33,662 nucleotides of DNA from Candidatus Nitrosopelagicus sp. (lineage in GTDB: Archaea > Thermoproteota > Nitrososphaeria > Nitrososphaerales > Nitrosopumilaceae): NCBI GenBank assembly GCA_022450565.1, contig JAKUOP010000013.1, forward strand, positions 1 through 33,662. The letters are read 5' to 3'. The notes below the pieces were generated by a model. The model had not been told where the DNA came from. It searched no databases and saw nothing but the letters and a program-made list of their open reading frames with translations. Every line of letters starts with the position of its first letter. The stretch's first letter is position 1. A program made the translations under genes and the position numbers. This document shows, one piece after another, positions 22,476-31,710 of the stretch.

Positions 22476-24374
22476 ATGGCTGAAAAAATAATTGGAATTG
22501 ACTTAGGCACAAGTAATTCGGCGGCTTCAGTAATTCAGGGTGGAAAACCTGTACTTATTCCAGCTGCAGAAGGAACAACTGCTGCAGGAAAAGCATTTCC
22601 TTCAATCATTGCATTTTCAAAGGATGGCGAACTTTTAGTTGGCGAACCAGCTAGGAGACAAGCAGTAACTAATCCAGACAACACTGTCAGAGAAGCAAAA
22701 AGAAAGATGGGAACTGATTTCTTGTATAAAATTCAAGGAAAAGACTACAAACCACAGCAAATTTCTGCTTTCATTCTTCAAAAAATTAAACGAGATTCTG
22801 AAGCATTTACAGGTGAGACAATCAATAAAGCAGTAATCACTGTACCTGCATATTTTGATGATAATCAAAGACAGGCAACTAAAGATGCAGGAATTATTGC
22901 TGGTCTGGAAGTAGTTAGAATAATCAACGAACCAACTGCTGCGTCATTAGCATTTGGAATTGATAAAAGTAAAGAGGATATGAAAATCCTAGTTTTTGAC
23001 TTCGGAGGAGGTACGCTGGATGTAACAATTATGGAAATGGGTGGTGGTGTATTCGAAGTAATGAGCACATCAGGTGATACACAATTGGGAGGCTCAGACA
23101 TGGATAAAGCTATCATTGATTACGTTGTTGATGATTTTAGGAAAAAAGATGGAATAGATCTTGCAAATGATTCCACTGCTATGACTAGAATAAAAGAAGG
23201 TGCAGAGAAAGCAAAAATTGAACTGTCAACAGTAATGGAAACTGAAATTAATTTACCATTCATTGCACAAGATTCTTCTGGATCTAAAAATTTAGAGGTT
23301 AAACTAACAAGGGCAAAACTAGAAGATCTTGTAAATCCAATAGTTGAAAGATGCAAGTCATCTATTGATAAAGCAATAGAAGATGCAAAAATTTCACAGA
23401 CTGACATCACAAGAATTGTATTAGTTGGTGGTCCAACAAGAATGCCAATAGTAAGAAAGTTTGTTGGTAATGCACTGGGCAAAGAACCTGAATCTGGAGT
23501 TGACCCAATGGAAGCAGTTGCGTTTGGTGCTGCAGTTCAGGCTGGAATAATAGCAGGAGATGTCACAAGTGACATTGTTTTGCTCGATGTTACACCATTA
23601 ACGTTGGGAATTGAGACTCTCGGTGGAGTTAGAGAACCAATAATAGAACGAAACACAACAATACCAACCTCAAAAGATAAAACATTCACTACTGCCGCTG
23701 ATAGCCAAACTGCCGTAACAATAAATGTTGTACAGGGAGAAAGACCCATGGTTTCTGATAATGTATCATTGGGAAATTTCAATCTAACTGATATACCACC
23801 AGCACCAAGAGGCGTTCCACAGATAAATGTGAAATTTGATATTGATGCTAATGGAATTTTAAACGTTACAGCAAAAGATCTTGGTACTGGAAAAGATGCA
23901 AAAATAACTATTGAATCATCTTCAAAAATGTCTGATGCAGATGTTGAAAAAATGAAGGAAGATGCAGAAAAATTTGCTGAAGAAGATAAAAAGAAAAAGG
24001 AATCAGTTGATATAAAAAATGAGGCTGAAAGCTACATTTACAGTACTGAAAAATTAGTTAATCAAGATCTAAAAGATAAGATTCCACAAGAACAAGGAAT
24101 TAAGGTCACTGATGCAATCAAGGAGCTTAAAGAATCACTAACACAAGATTCAGAACAAATCAAAGTTAAACTGGATGCAGTAAAATCTCTTGTAAACGAA
24201 ATTACAACTGAATTATACAAGAATGCAGCACCTCCACCTGGAGCCGATGGACAAACAAACCAAGAACAGGAAAATTCTGAACAACAATCTAATGATAAGC
24301 AAGATTCCAATGAAAGTTCCAAAAATGAGCAAAAAACCGAATCATCTTCAGAAGAAAAAACTGAAAATTCCTAA
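22476..24374 (+). CDS. dnaK: Chaperone protein DnaK (Hsp70)
   Basis: This is the Hsp70 ATP-driven folding chaperone, with 632 residues. The N-terminal ATPase opens with [13 protein letters not shown] at 7-19 and shows [23 protein letters not shown] and the phosphate-2 block [10 protein letters not shown]. The linker [16 protein letters not shown] leads into the substrate-binding domain. The C-terminal lid ends in a Gln/Asn/Glu/Ser-rich disordered tail ([14 protein letters not shown]). Sequence blocks are of the bacterial type; archaeal Hsp70 genes are generally regarded as acquired from bacteria. It forms the middle gene of grpE-dnaK-dnaJ. Confidence 0.98.
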   Translation: MAEKIIGIDLGTSNSAASVIQGGKPVLIPAAEGTTAAGKAFPSIIAFSKDGELLVGEPARRQAVTNPDNTVREAKRKMGTDFLYKIQGKDYKPQQISAFILQKIKRDSEAFTGETINKAVITVPAYFDDNQRQATKDAGIIAGLEVVRIINEPTAASLAFGIDKSKEDMKILVFDFGGGTLDVTIMEMGGGVFEVMSTSGDTQLGGSDMDKAIIDYVVDDFRKKDGIDLANDSTAMTRIKEGAEKAKIELSTVMETEINLPFIAQDSSGSKNLEVKLTRAKLEDLVNPIVERCKSSIDKAIEDAKISQTDITRIVLVGGPTRMPIVRKFVGNALGKEPESGVDPMEAVAFGAAVQAGIIAGDVTSDIVLLDVTPLTLGIETLGGVREPIIERNTTIPTSKDKTFTTAADSQTAVTINVVQGERPMVSDNVSLGNFNLTDIPPAPRGVPQINVKFDIDANGILNVTAKDLGTGKDAKITIESSSKMSDADVEKMKEDAEKFAEEDKKKKESVDIKNEAESYIYSTEKLVNQDLKDKIPQEQGIKVTDAIKELKESLTQDSEQIKVKLDAVKSLVNEITTELYKNAAPPPGADGQTNQEQENSEQQSNDKQDSNESSKNEQKTESSSEEKTENS

Positions 24375-24398
24375 TTAGTTATATTTTATTATTGAGAT

Positions 24399-25487
24399 AT
24401 GAGCGCTAAACGAGATTATTATGAGGTATTAGGAATATCAAAGTCAGCACCTGCTGATGAAATTAAATCACAATATAGAAAATTAGCATTAAAATTTCAT
24501 CCCGACAGGAATAAATCTCCTGACGCACAAGAGCATTTCAAAGAAATTTCTGAGGCTTATGCTGTACTATCTGATACATCAAAAAGGCAGTTATATGATC
24601 AACATGGCCATGCTGGTGTAGACGGACAATATTCCTCTGAAGATATTTTCCGAGGTGCTGGTGGGAACTTTAATGACATATTCAATGACTTGTTTGGCCG
24701 TAGAAGCTCAGGGGGTTTTGATTCAATCTTTGAAAATCTCTTCGGTGGTGGTGGGTTTGGTAATTTTGGTAGGCAACGTGGTTCAGATATGTTACATGAA
24801 ACATCAGTTAGCCTTGAAGATGTTTTACATGGAAAGCAAATTGAACTTGATTTACAGAAATTTGTTGATTGTCCAGATTGTAATGGTACCGGATGTACAT
24901 CAGGTTCTTCAAAAATTACATGTAGTGATTGCAGAGGGCAAGGGCAAGTTAGAGTTAGTAGAAAGATGGGATTCTCTACGTTTGTAACTGTTCAACCATG
25001 TAGAAAATGTAATGGACAAGGACAGATGTTTGAAAATCCATGCAAAAAATGTAAATCTGGAAAAGTGAAAGGAACAAAACACCTTTCATTTAATCTTCCA
25101 CCTGGAATAGATAATGGAGATTATGTTGTACAAGGAGAAGGTGAATCAATTCCTGACGGTCAAAGTGGAGATCTAATTGTTCGTGTGAGAGTAGAAGATC
25201 ATCCAAAATTTAGAAGGGATGATACGGATATTTACTGTGATGCAAAAATATCTATGGTAGATGCCACCCTAGGAACAGAGATCCAAGTTTCTACATTGGT
25301 TGGTAGTGAAAAATTAAAAATTGCTGAAGGCACACAGCCAAACACAATTTTAAAGATTAAAGGAAAAGGACTTCCAAAATTACATTCAAGTAGACGTGGA
25401 GATCAGTTTGTTAGAGTCGTTGTTGAGATTCCCAAAAAACTTTCTAAAGAACAGAAGAATTTTTTAAAAGACTTCGATCAGAATTAG
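24399..25487 (+). CDS. dnaJ: Chaperone protein DnaJ (class A)
   Basis: This 362-residue class A co-chaperone delivers clients to DnaK. The J-domain (residues 5-70) has HPDRN. A Gly/Phe region follows (ENLFGGGGFGNFG). Next comes the cysteine-rich zinc domain with four knuckles: CPDCNGTG, CSDCRGQG, CRKCNGQG and CKKCKSGK; the last has lost the usual terminal glycine pattern. The C-terminal beta domains include FNLPPGIDNGDYVVQGEGE. The 24-base gap after dnaK contains TTATATTTTATT, so dnaJ may have its own promoter as well. Confidence 0.97.
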   Translation: MSAKRDYYEVLGISKSAPADEIKSQYRKLALKFHPDRNKSPDAQEHFKEISEAYAVLSDTSKRQLYDQHGHAGVDGQYSSEDIFRGAGGNFNDIFNDLFGRRSSGGFDSIFENLFGGGGFGNFGRQRGSDMLHETSVSLEDVLHGKQIELDLQKFVDCPDCNGTGCTSGSSKITCSDCRGQGQVRVSRKMGFSTFVTVQPCRKCNGQGQMFENPCKKCKSGKVKGTKHLSFNLPPGIDNGDYVVQGEGESIPDGQSGDLIVRVRVEDHPKFRRDDTDIYCDAKISMVDATLGTEIQVSTLVGSEKLKIAEGTQPNTILKIKGKGLPKLHSSRRGDQFVRVVVEIPKKLSKEQKNFLKDFDQN

Positions 25488-25492
25488 TAACA

Positions 25493-25657
25493 CTACTTTT
25501 TCTTGATTTGTCTGATTACCAAATCATGACCTTCTCTGATATGTGTTGCATGGATCATTTTTACAACTTCACCAATTTGTGTTTCAGAATAAAATTCATT
25601 ATTATATTTCCCAAGAATTTTCTTACAATTATAGCAATAAACCTCTGACGTATCCAA
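25493..25657 (-). CDS. Small protein with one CxxC pair, 54 residues
   Basis: The frame starts at a TTG (MDTSEVYCYNCKKILGKY) and ends VIRQIKKK. It has Cys8/Cys11 (YCYNC) and a later HATHIREGH segment whose histidines at about 39, 42 and 47 could complete a metal site. There is no ATG start in the frame: an in-frame stop lies six codons upstream of the TTG. It ends 5 bases from the dnaJ stop on the opposing strand. I recognise no family, but a CxxC-plus-HxxH layout is more than a random frame would be expected to give. Confidence 0.5.
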   Translation of the reverse strand: MDTSEVYCYNCKKILGKYNNEFYSETQIGEVVKMIHATHIREGHDLVIRQIKKK

Positions 25658-25733
25658 TTCTAAATATGATAGTTAACCATAATTTCAATATTTTGTTAAT
25701 AACGAACTTATTTTGGGAAATCAAAGAAATCAT

Positions 25734-25818
25734 GCGGGGGTTGCCTAGCCTGGTCAAAGGCGTAAGGTTCAGATCCTTATCTCTTAGGAGTTCGTGGGTT
25801 CAAATCCCACTTCCCGCA
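25734..25818 (+). tRNA. tRNA-Leu (anticodon CAG)
   Basis: This is a class II tRNA with a long variable arm. The acceptor GCGGGGG pairs with TTCCCGC (two G-U pairs), followed by discriminator A. The anticodon stem TAAGG/CCTTA encloses TTCAGAT, giving CAG at 34-36. The variable arm is TCTCTTAGGAGTTC-like and the T-arm is GTGGG-TTCAAAT-CCCAC. There is no intron. AACTTATTTT at about 25705-25714 is a plausible promoter, 25 bases upstream. Confidence 0.93.
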
Positions 25819-25861
25819 TAAAATAAAATTTTTGGCTATGAACACCTTTAAAACATTGTAG

Positions 25862-25886
25862 TTTGCCATATTTTCCATATGGCAAA
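25862..25886. repeat. Perfect 10-bp inverted repeat across a start codon
   Basis: TTTGCCATAT (25862-25871) and ATATGGCAAA (25877-25886) are exact reverse complements, separated by the five bases TTTCC. The second arm contains the ATG of the basic-protein gene at 25879. It could be an operator for autoregulation or an mRNA hairpin that hides the start codon. Confidence 0.85.
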
Positions 25887-26142
25887 AGTAACCAGAACAA
25901 GTGGTAGAGGTACAAAAAAGAGAACCACAGATGCTAAGAAAAAGTCAACATTTGCAGGTTCTTCTTATAGAGAATATCAAGCAGCCAAGAAAAAGGCCGC
26001 TGGTAATAGATCAGTAACAACAGGAAGAGGAACTGGTCGAAGAAAATTAAGTAGTATCCCAGATCCAAAACCACGAGCTTCTTCAAAGGGTAAATCACGT
26101 GTAACCGGTAGAGGAACAGCAAAACGCAAAAGCAAAGGCTAA
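25879..26142 (+). CDS. Small lysine/arginine-rich protein with three GRGT repeats
   Basis: The 87-residue protein is extremely basic and rich in Lys, Arg, Ser, Thr and Gly. A motif of the form [TS]GRGTx[KR][RK] occurs three times: SGRGTKKR near residue 8, TGRGTGRRK near 48 and TGRGTAKRK near 76. A Lys/Ala stretch (REYQAAKKKAAG) lies between the first two. The composition resembles histone H1 tails, and the GRG cores recall AT-hooks, whose usual core is GRP. A nucleic-acid-binding or nucleoid role is an inference from composition. TTTAAAAC at about 25848 would give a very short leader. An inverted repeat spans its start codon. Confidence 0.8.
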   Translation: MAKVTRTSGRGTKKRTTDAKKKSTFAGSSYREYQAAKKKAAGNRSVTTGRGTGRRKLSSIPDPKPRASSKGKSRVTGRGTAKRKSKG

Positions 26143-26186
26143 TTACTTTATGCTTTTACAGTTGTTTTTTTATCGAGTTCATTATT

Positions 26187-28076
26187 TTATAATTTTTTAA
26201 TTTTTTCTAAAAGTAGTTTATTTACTAGGTTTCCTGATGCCTGTCCCCTTACTTGCTTCATCGCTAAACCCATTAGTGAGCTAAGTGACCTCATACCATC
26301 TTCCTTAATTCTATCTAAATTATCTTCAACAATCACATCTAAAATTTTATTCAGTTCTTCTTCAGTCAAACTTTTGATAGATGCATTTTGAATTGCTTCA
26401 GATACAGACACTGCTTTTCCTGACATTATTTGCTTAAAGATTATCTCTATTGATTCTTTAGAAATCTTATTATCATTTAGTAAATTAAAAGTATCAAAAA
26501 TTTCATTATCCTTCAGAAGTGAAGCATCGAAATCATTTCTTTGAAGATTAGTAATTGTCGAACATAATACTGATGCCACAAAGTTAGGAGACGCTTTGTC
26601 ATTTTTACATATTTTTTCAAACAATTCAAAATATTCAGAATCAAAAATTTGTTCTGATAACTGTTCATTTATTTTATATTTATTTTGAATCTGTAAAATT
26701 GTTTCCTCCCAAGATTTTGGAATCATGGAAATTGCATTACCTAATTCATTATTAGATACCTTAATTGTTGGAATGTCTGTTTCAGGATACATTCTTGACG
26801 CACCAGGTCTTGGTCTTAGAAAAATTGTCTCATTAGTTGGTGTAGCAGCCCTTGTTTCTGCTAGTGGTCCATTCTTTGCATTTTTTATTCTATTAATTAT
26901 AGAATTAATTGCAAAACCAAGTGTAGGCTCTTTTCCTGCAATAATTAAAAAAGCATCATATTGTTCCAATTCTAAATATTTTCTTACTTTTTGAATATCT
27001 TCATTTTCAATTCCATAGTTTGGTAGTTCGTCTGAATGAAATACACCTCCAATCCCAAAAAATCTAACTAATTCACCAATTTCTTTACCGAGTCTTATAC
27101 CAGAAAATGGTTCAAAACCAAAAACACCAGAAAATTTTTTAACTCTAATAGCCTTAATCTCATTTTTATTTTCTAGTGACTTTTTAATAATTTTTGAATT
27201 ACAATTTTGTAATATGCTAGAAATTGTAAAAACATCATTTTTATCAATATTATATGTGCCTAAGGAATTAATTTTTTCAGAGATTAATTTCATTCCATAT
27301 TGTCTTTTTGCTTCATATTCAATGATTTTTTCTAATTGTTCTAATTGCTGGACACCTTTAATTTCTACAACACCGCCACCATCAATTGAAACATTTACGT
27401 CTTGCCTAATTGTCCCTATTCCCCTTGCAACTTTTTTAGTAACTCTTAGTAATCGTCCAAGCGTTAACGCTATTTTCCTAACAAAAGCCGGATCACCAGT
27501 TACAGGTTCCAAAGCAATTTCAACTAATGGTACCCCTAATCTATCCAAACTAAAAAACCTCTGATTATTTTCATCTTTAATGAGTTTTGCAGCATCCTCC
27601 TCTAGACAGATTGATTGAACACCAACCTTCTTTTCATCAACCATGATTTGCCCTCCTTGTGCAACCAACATTGTCCTTTGAAATCCTGAAGTGTTTGAAC
27701 CATCAATTACCGTTTTGCGCATAACATGAATTTCACTAAAAATTTTTGAATCTAACGCAGAGGATATCAATAATGCAACTTCCTTTGCCTTTACATCCAG
27801 ATCATGCGGTGGTTCATCATCCTTTTCTACCAAACAAGAACTGTTTTGATTTGCATAATACACAATTGTCTTTGATTTTGAACTTTCAAACAATGCCGCA
27901 GGATCAATTTTTCCAAGCTCACTTTTGGCGGCTCTTAATTTTCTAGTAAATTTTTCTGTATATTCAGTATTTTCAATAGGTTTACAGTTACAAAATAATT
28001 TCTTTTTTGTATCTAATTGCTGATGAATTTCAAGTCCTACTTTTAATCCAATTTTATCTATTTCTAACTCTGACAT
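26187..28076 (-). CDS. gatE: Glutamyl-tRNA(Gln) amidotransferase subunit E
   Basis: GatE is the kinase/transamidase half of archaeal GatDE, which converts Glu-tRNA(Gln) to Gln-tRNA(Gln). The 629 residues match the GatE length. The GatB-like cradle opens with KIGLKVGLEIHQQLDTKKKL and contains CLEEDAAKL, GVPLVEIALEP and IGTIRQDVNVSI. An AspRS-like insert carries EPFSGIRLGKEIG, and the SRMYPETDIP block precedes the C-terminal helical tail domain. The gene follows gatD with a 10-base gap. Confidence 0.96.
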   Translation of the reverse strand: MSELEIDKIGLKVGLEIHQQLDTKKKLFCNCKPIENTEYTEKFTRKLRAAKSELGKIDPAALFESSKSKTIVYYANQNSSCLVEKDDEPPHDLDVKAKEVALLISSALDSKIFSEIHVMRKTVIDGSNTSGFQRTMLVAQGGQIMVDEKKVGVQSICLEEDAAKLIKDENNQRFFSLDRLGVPLVEIALEPVTGDPAFVRKIALTLGRLLRVTKKVARGIGTIRQDVNVSIDGGGVVEIKGVQQLEQLEKIIEYEAKRQYGMKLISEKINSLGTYNIDKNDVFTISSILQNCNSKIIKKSLENKNEIKAIRVKKFSGVFGFEPFSGIRLGKEIGELVRFFGIGGVFHSDELPNYGIENEDIQKVRKYLELEQYDAFLIIAGKEPTLGFAINSIINRIKNAKNGPLAETRAATPTNETIFLRPRPGASRMYPETDIPTIKVSNNELGNAISMIPKSWEETILQIQNKYKINEQLSEQIFDSEYFELFEKICKNDKASPNFVASVLCSTITNLQRNDFDASLLKDNEIFDTFNLLNDNKISKESIEIIFKQIMSGKAVSVSEAIQNASIKSLTEEELNKILDVIVEDNLDRIKEDGMRSLSSLMGLAMKQVRGQASGNLVNKLLLEKIKKL

Positions 28077-28086
28077 TGTATCACCA

Positions 28087-29376
28087 TTATTCTGTAAATT
28101 CCGATGCAGTGTTTTGCAGCATTAATTTTTTCATATCTTCAATACTTTCAGAGTTTCCTAATGCCCACATTGCTTTAACAAGAGCCACTTCTGGAATTAT
28201 ATCTTCTAATGGTGTAATACCTAGTTCCATCAAGTCTCTACCACTTTCATAAACTGTCATTCTGGTCCTACCATCAATACACTGTGATGTCATGCCTAGA
28301 AACAATCCTTTTTCATTTGCCTTTTTTACTGCGTTATACATTGTATTTCCAATATGACCAAGACCAGTACCTTCGAAAATAATTGCTTTATATCCAGATT
28401 CAATTAGATCATCTATTTGCTTTGGATCATAACCAGGATGATATTTCACTAAAGCAACTTTGGTATCTATTTGTAATTTTGGTTCAAATTGTTCTGTTGT
28501 AAAAAATTCTTTTGCAGCATTTCTCATTATCTTGTCTTCATTAATTACAAATGCAGGATTATCTCCTATGGTTTCAAACGCACTTCTTTTACTAGTATGA
28601 TTTTTTCTGACTCTTGTACCAAAATGACATGCAATTGCATCATCTGTATCATTGTGATGCATTACGATAAAAACTCCATTAGTATCTACGTTGACAGCAA
28701 ATCTAATTGCTGCTAAAAGATTAACCGCAGCATCAGATGATGGTCTATCTGATGATCTTTGAGAACCAACAAGTATTATTGGAATTGGAAATCCTGAGAG
28801 TGCAAATGATAAAAATGCAGAAGTATAATGCATTGTATCTGTTCCATGTGCAATAATAATTCCCTTGTAATCTGAATCTACCAAACCATTAATTTTTTTG
28901 GCAGTCTCAATCCAGTGTTTTGGTTGTAAATTTTCTGAATATTCAGAAAAAAGCACTTCTGCGTCAACATTAGCAATCTCTGAAATTTCTGGAACTGTAT
29001 CGTTTAGATCAGCTGCTGTCAGAGCAGGTGTTACCGCACCTGTTCTATAATCCACTGTACTAGCTATTGTACCTCCAGTTGATAATAATAGAATTTTAGG
29101 TAAATCAGAATTAGTTTTTCTAACACTTTCTTCTTCTAGAGATTTTTCAGCAGATGAGATCTTTTCAATTTTCTCAATTTTTTCTAATTCAATTCCTATA
29201 TTGTATCCACTTTTGAGTTTTAGAACTATGTGCGAGTCTTGGCTAGTCTCATACCTTGGCATTAGAATACCTGTGTATGACAGGTCTGCAATTATTTTTA
29301 TTAAATCACCAATCTCTATGTTATTCTTATTGAGGAATTCAAGCGATTTACCTTTGTAGCCTTTTAGATCAGCCAT
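28087..29376 (-). CDS. gatD: Glutamyl-tRNA(Gln) amidotransferase subunit D
   Basis: GatD is the L-asparaginase-like half of GatDE and frees ammonia from an amide donor. The 429 residues include an N-terminal beta domain of about 90 residues that is special to GatD (GYKGKSLEFLNKNNIEIGD). The asparaginase domain follows with Thr100/Thr103 in LLSTGGTIAS and Thr179/Asp180 in IIAHGTDTMH. Later blocks ILVGSQRSSDRPSSDAAVN and EGTGLGHIG are typical. It lies 32 bases downstream of cdc48 on the same strand; an AT-rich element in that gap may give it its own promoter. Confidence 0.96.
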   Translation of the reverse strand: MADLKGYKGKSLEFLNKNNIEIGDLIKIIADLSYTGILMPRYETSQDSHIVLKLKSGYNIGIELEKIEKIEKISSAEKSLEEESVRKTNSDLPKILLLSTGGTIASTVDYRTGAVTPALTAADLNDTVPEISEIANVDAEVLFSEYSENLQPKHWIETAKKINGLVDSDYKGIIIAHGTDTMHYTSAFLSFALSGFPIPIILVGSQRSSDRPSSDAAVNLLAAIRFAVNVDTNGVFIVMHHNDTDDAIACHFGTRVRKNHTSKRSAFETIGDNPAFVINEDKIMRNAAKEFFTTEQFEPKLQIDTKVALVKYHPGYDPKQIDDLIESGYKAIIFEGTGLGHIGNTMYNAVKKANEKGLFLGMTSQCIDGRTRMTVYESGRDLMELGITPLEDIIPEVALVKAMWALGNSESIEDMKKLMLQNTASEFTE

Positions 29377-29408
29377 TTACTAAGAAGTAATTGGTTATTT
29401 TATTAAAA

Positions 29409-31604
29409 CTACCTGTAGTATGAGGCTACTAATTTTTCGCCAAGTTTCAAATCTTTTTGTTCTCTAACCTTCTTGACTGCTTCTTCAAAGTGCTTCATAG
29501 TTACTTTGGCATTTGCAGCTTTTGCTTCTACGGCTTTAGGATCTGGCGCATTATCCAGATGTTCATGAACAACTAATGATACTGCAGTATTTGCTATTGA
29601 TGCAACATCTGCACCACTCAAACCATCAGTCATTTCTGATAGTTTTTCATAATCTATCTTATCAGGACCATTTGGATCAGCAATTGGAATATCTTCACAA
29701 TTAATCTCCAAAATACTCCTTCTACTTTCTTTATCAGGTAATGGTATCTGAATAATTTTATCAAATCTTCCAGGTCTTAATAGTGCTGGATCAATCATAT
29801 CTGCTCTGTTAGTTGCAGCAAGTACTACAACACCATGCATATTCTCCATACCATCTAATTCTGTTAATAATTGGCTAACAACTCTCTCAGTTACTGCAGT
29901 TTCACCACCAGCTCCTCTGATTGGTGCAATTGAATCAATTTCATCAAAGAAGATTACACAAGGAGCAGATTGTCTTGCTCGTTTGAAAATTTCTCTAATT
30001 CCTCTTTCTGATTCTCCAACCCACTTTGATAATAATTCAGGACCTCTGACAGAAACAAAGTTTGCCTCACTTTGTGTTGCAACAGCTTTTGCCATTAGTG
30101 TCTTACCAGTTCCACTAGGACCGTGTAATAATATACCTCTGGGCATTTTATGACCTAATTTATCATATAATCCTGGATATTTCATAGGCCACTCTACGGC
30201 TTCCATTAACTCTCTTTTTACTTCAGCAAGTCCACCAACTTGTTCCCATTTTACATCAGGATTCTCAATGAATACTTCCCTCATTCCAGATGGTGTAACT
30301 TCAACTAGTGCTTTTTTGAAATCTTCAGAATTTACTATTAGTTTATCAAGTGTTTCTGGAGGAATTTTTTCTTCTTCCAGATTTAATTCAGGAAGTAATC
30401 TACGTAAACATTTCATAGCTGCTTCTTTACACAAGTATTCCAAGTCTGCACCAACATAACCATGACTAACTGCAGCAATTTTATCAATAACCACAGCACC
30501 ATCACCTTCACTTAGAAGAGGCATGTTTCGTGTGTGAATTTGTAAAATTTCCTGTCTACCCTTCTTGTCAGGCACCTTAATCTCGATTTCCCTATCAAAT
30601 CTTCCGGGTCGTCTGAGTGCAGGATCAATTGCGTTTGGTCTGTTTGTTGCAGAAATTACAATTACTTTACCTCGTGCCTCTAAGCCATCCATTAATGATA
30701 ACATCTGTGAAACAACTCTTCGTTCTACCTCACCTGTTACTTCTTCTCTTTTTGGTGCAATTGAATCAATTTCATCAACGAAAATAATTGATGGAGCTTT
30801 TTCTCGTGCCTCTTTGAAAATTTCTCTTAATCTAGCTTCACTTTCACCATAAAATTTACTCATAATTTCTGGTCCAGAAATGCTAATGAAATGTGCATTA
30901 CTTTCATTTGCAACAGCTTTTGCCAAAAGTGTTTTACCAGTTCCAGGAGGACCATACAACATTACACCTTTTGGTGCTTCTATTCCTAACTTTTCAAATA
31001 TTTCTGGATGCCTTAATGGAAGTTCAATCATTTCACGAACTTTCTTTATCTCATCTCGTATTCCACCAATATCTTCGTATGTTACTTGAGGTACACCTCT
31101 TAGGGTTTCACCTTTCTCAGCAATGTGGAATGCTGTCTTTTGTGTAACAAGTACAGCATCAGCTGCTGGCGTAACACCAATTACTTGGAATGTTAGACGC
31201 CCACCAAAATATGGAACCATAACATTATCACCTTTAATCAAAGGAACACTTTCTAATGCATCAGCAAGATATCTTTCATCAATAGGTGGAATTGCCTCTA
31301 ATGGTGCAACAACTACCTTTTCTGCTGGAACAGCTTTAATCTTTTTTACTGTGATTGCATCACCTATTGCGATTCCAGAATTGTTTCTTCCCAATCCATC
31401 AATTCTAATAATTCCTTTACCCTCATCAGATGGATATAGTGGAAGACATTTTGCAACAGTTCTTCTCTTACCTTTTAATTCTATAACATCACCTGTTGAT
31501 GCATTCAATGTATCCATTGAATCATAATCAATTCTAGCTACTCCTCTACCAACATCTCTGGTATATGCCTCTAGAACTTTTAGAGTTAATTCACTTTCGC
31601 TCAT
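29409..31604 (-). CDS. cdc48: CDC48/VCP-type AAA+ ATPase
   Basis: This hexameric unfoldase extracts and unfolds proteins, in archaea often for the proteasome. The 731 residues contain the N-domain (double-psi barrel, residues about 5-90) and two AAA modules. Walker A motifs are GPPGTGKT at 218-225 and GPSGTGKT at 495-502, and Walker B motifs are FVDEID (275-280) and FFDEID (552-557). Arginine-finger regions LRRPGRFD and LLRPGRFD are present. The protein ends in SYYR, compatible with the HbYX (hydrophobic-Tyr-any) proteasome-docking tail. It is followed on the same strand by gatD and gatE. Confidence 0.97.
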   Translation of the reverse strand: MSESELTLKVLEAYTRDVGRGVARIDYDSMDTLNASTGDVIELKGKRRTVAKCLPLYPSDEGKGIIRIDGLGRNNSGIAIGDAITVKKIKAVPAEKVVVAPLEAIPPIDERYLADALESVPLIKGDNVMVPYFGGRLTFQVIGVTPAADAVLVTQKTAFHIAEKGETLRGVPQVTYEDIGGIRDEIKKVREMIELPLRHPEIFEKLGIEAPKGVMLYGPPGTGKTLLAKAVANESNAHFISISGPEIMSKFYGESEARLREIFKEAREKAPSIIFVDEIDSIAPKREEVTGEVERRVVSQMLSLMDGLEARGKVIVISATNRPNAIDPALRRPGRFDREIEIKVPDKKGRQEILQIHTRNMPLLSEGDGAVVIDKIAAVSHGYVGADLEYLCKEAAMKCLRRLLPELNLEEEKIPPETLDKLIVNSEDFKKALVEVTPSGMREVFIENPDVKWEQVGGLAEVKRELMEAVEWPMKYPGLYDKLGHKMPRGILLHGPSGTGKTLMAKAVATQSEANFVSVRGPELLSKWVGESERGIREIFKRARQSAPCVIFFDEIDSIAPIRGAGGETAVTERVVSQLLTELDGMENMHGVVVLAATNRADMIDPALLRPGRFDKIIQIPLPDKESRRSILEINCEDIPIADPNGPDKIDYEKLSEMTDGLSGADVASIANTAVSLVVHEHLDNAPDPKAVEAKAANAKVTMKHFEEAVKKVREQKDLKLGEKLVASYYR

Positions 31605-31627
31605 ACGCTATCTCTCTTCGGTCTTTT

Positions 31628-31640
31628 TTTATATATTTAG
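31628..31640 (-). promoter_or_regulatory. TATA-like promoter of cdc48
   Basis: Read on the minus strand this is CTAAATATATAAA, centred about 29 bases before the cdc48 ATG. It is the cleanest TATA box in the window and predicts a leaderless or nearly leaderless transcript. Confidence 0.6.
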
Positions 31641-31710
31641 CGTATTATTGTTCTGATCTCACTTTTATTGATCACAAGCTTAAAATCATGATCCTAGACC
31701 TTCGTGAGCA

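Noticed and set aside
22865-24322. Several long frames on the minus strand inside dnaK
   Set aside because: They are antisense shadows of a strongly conserved gene and show no domain pattern.
25543-25821. A 92-codon plus-strand frame before and through tRNA-Leu
   Set aside because: It runs through the whole tRNA-Leu gene and is antisense to the small CxxC frame; its composition is not protein-like.
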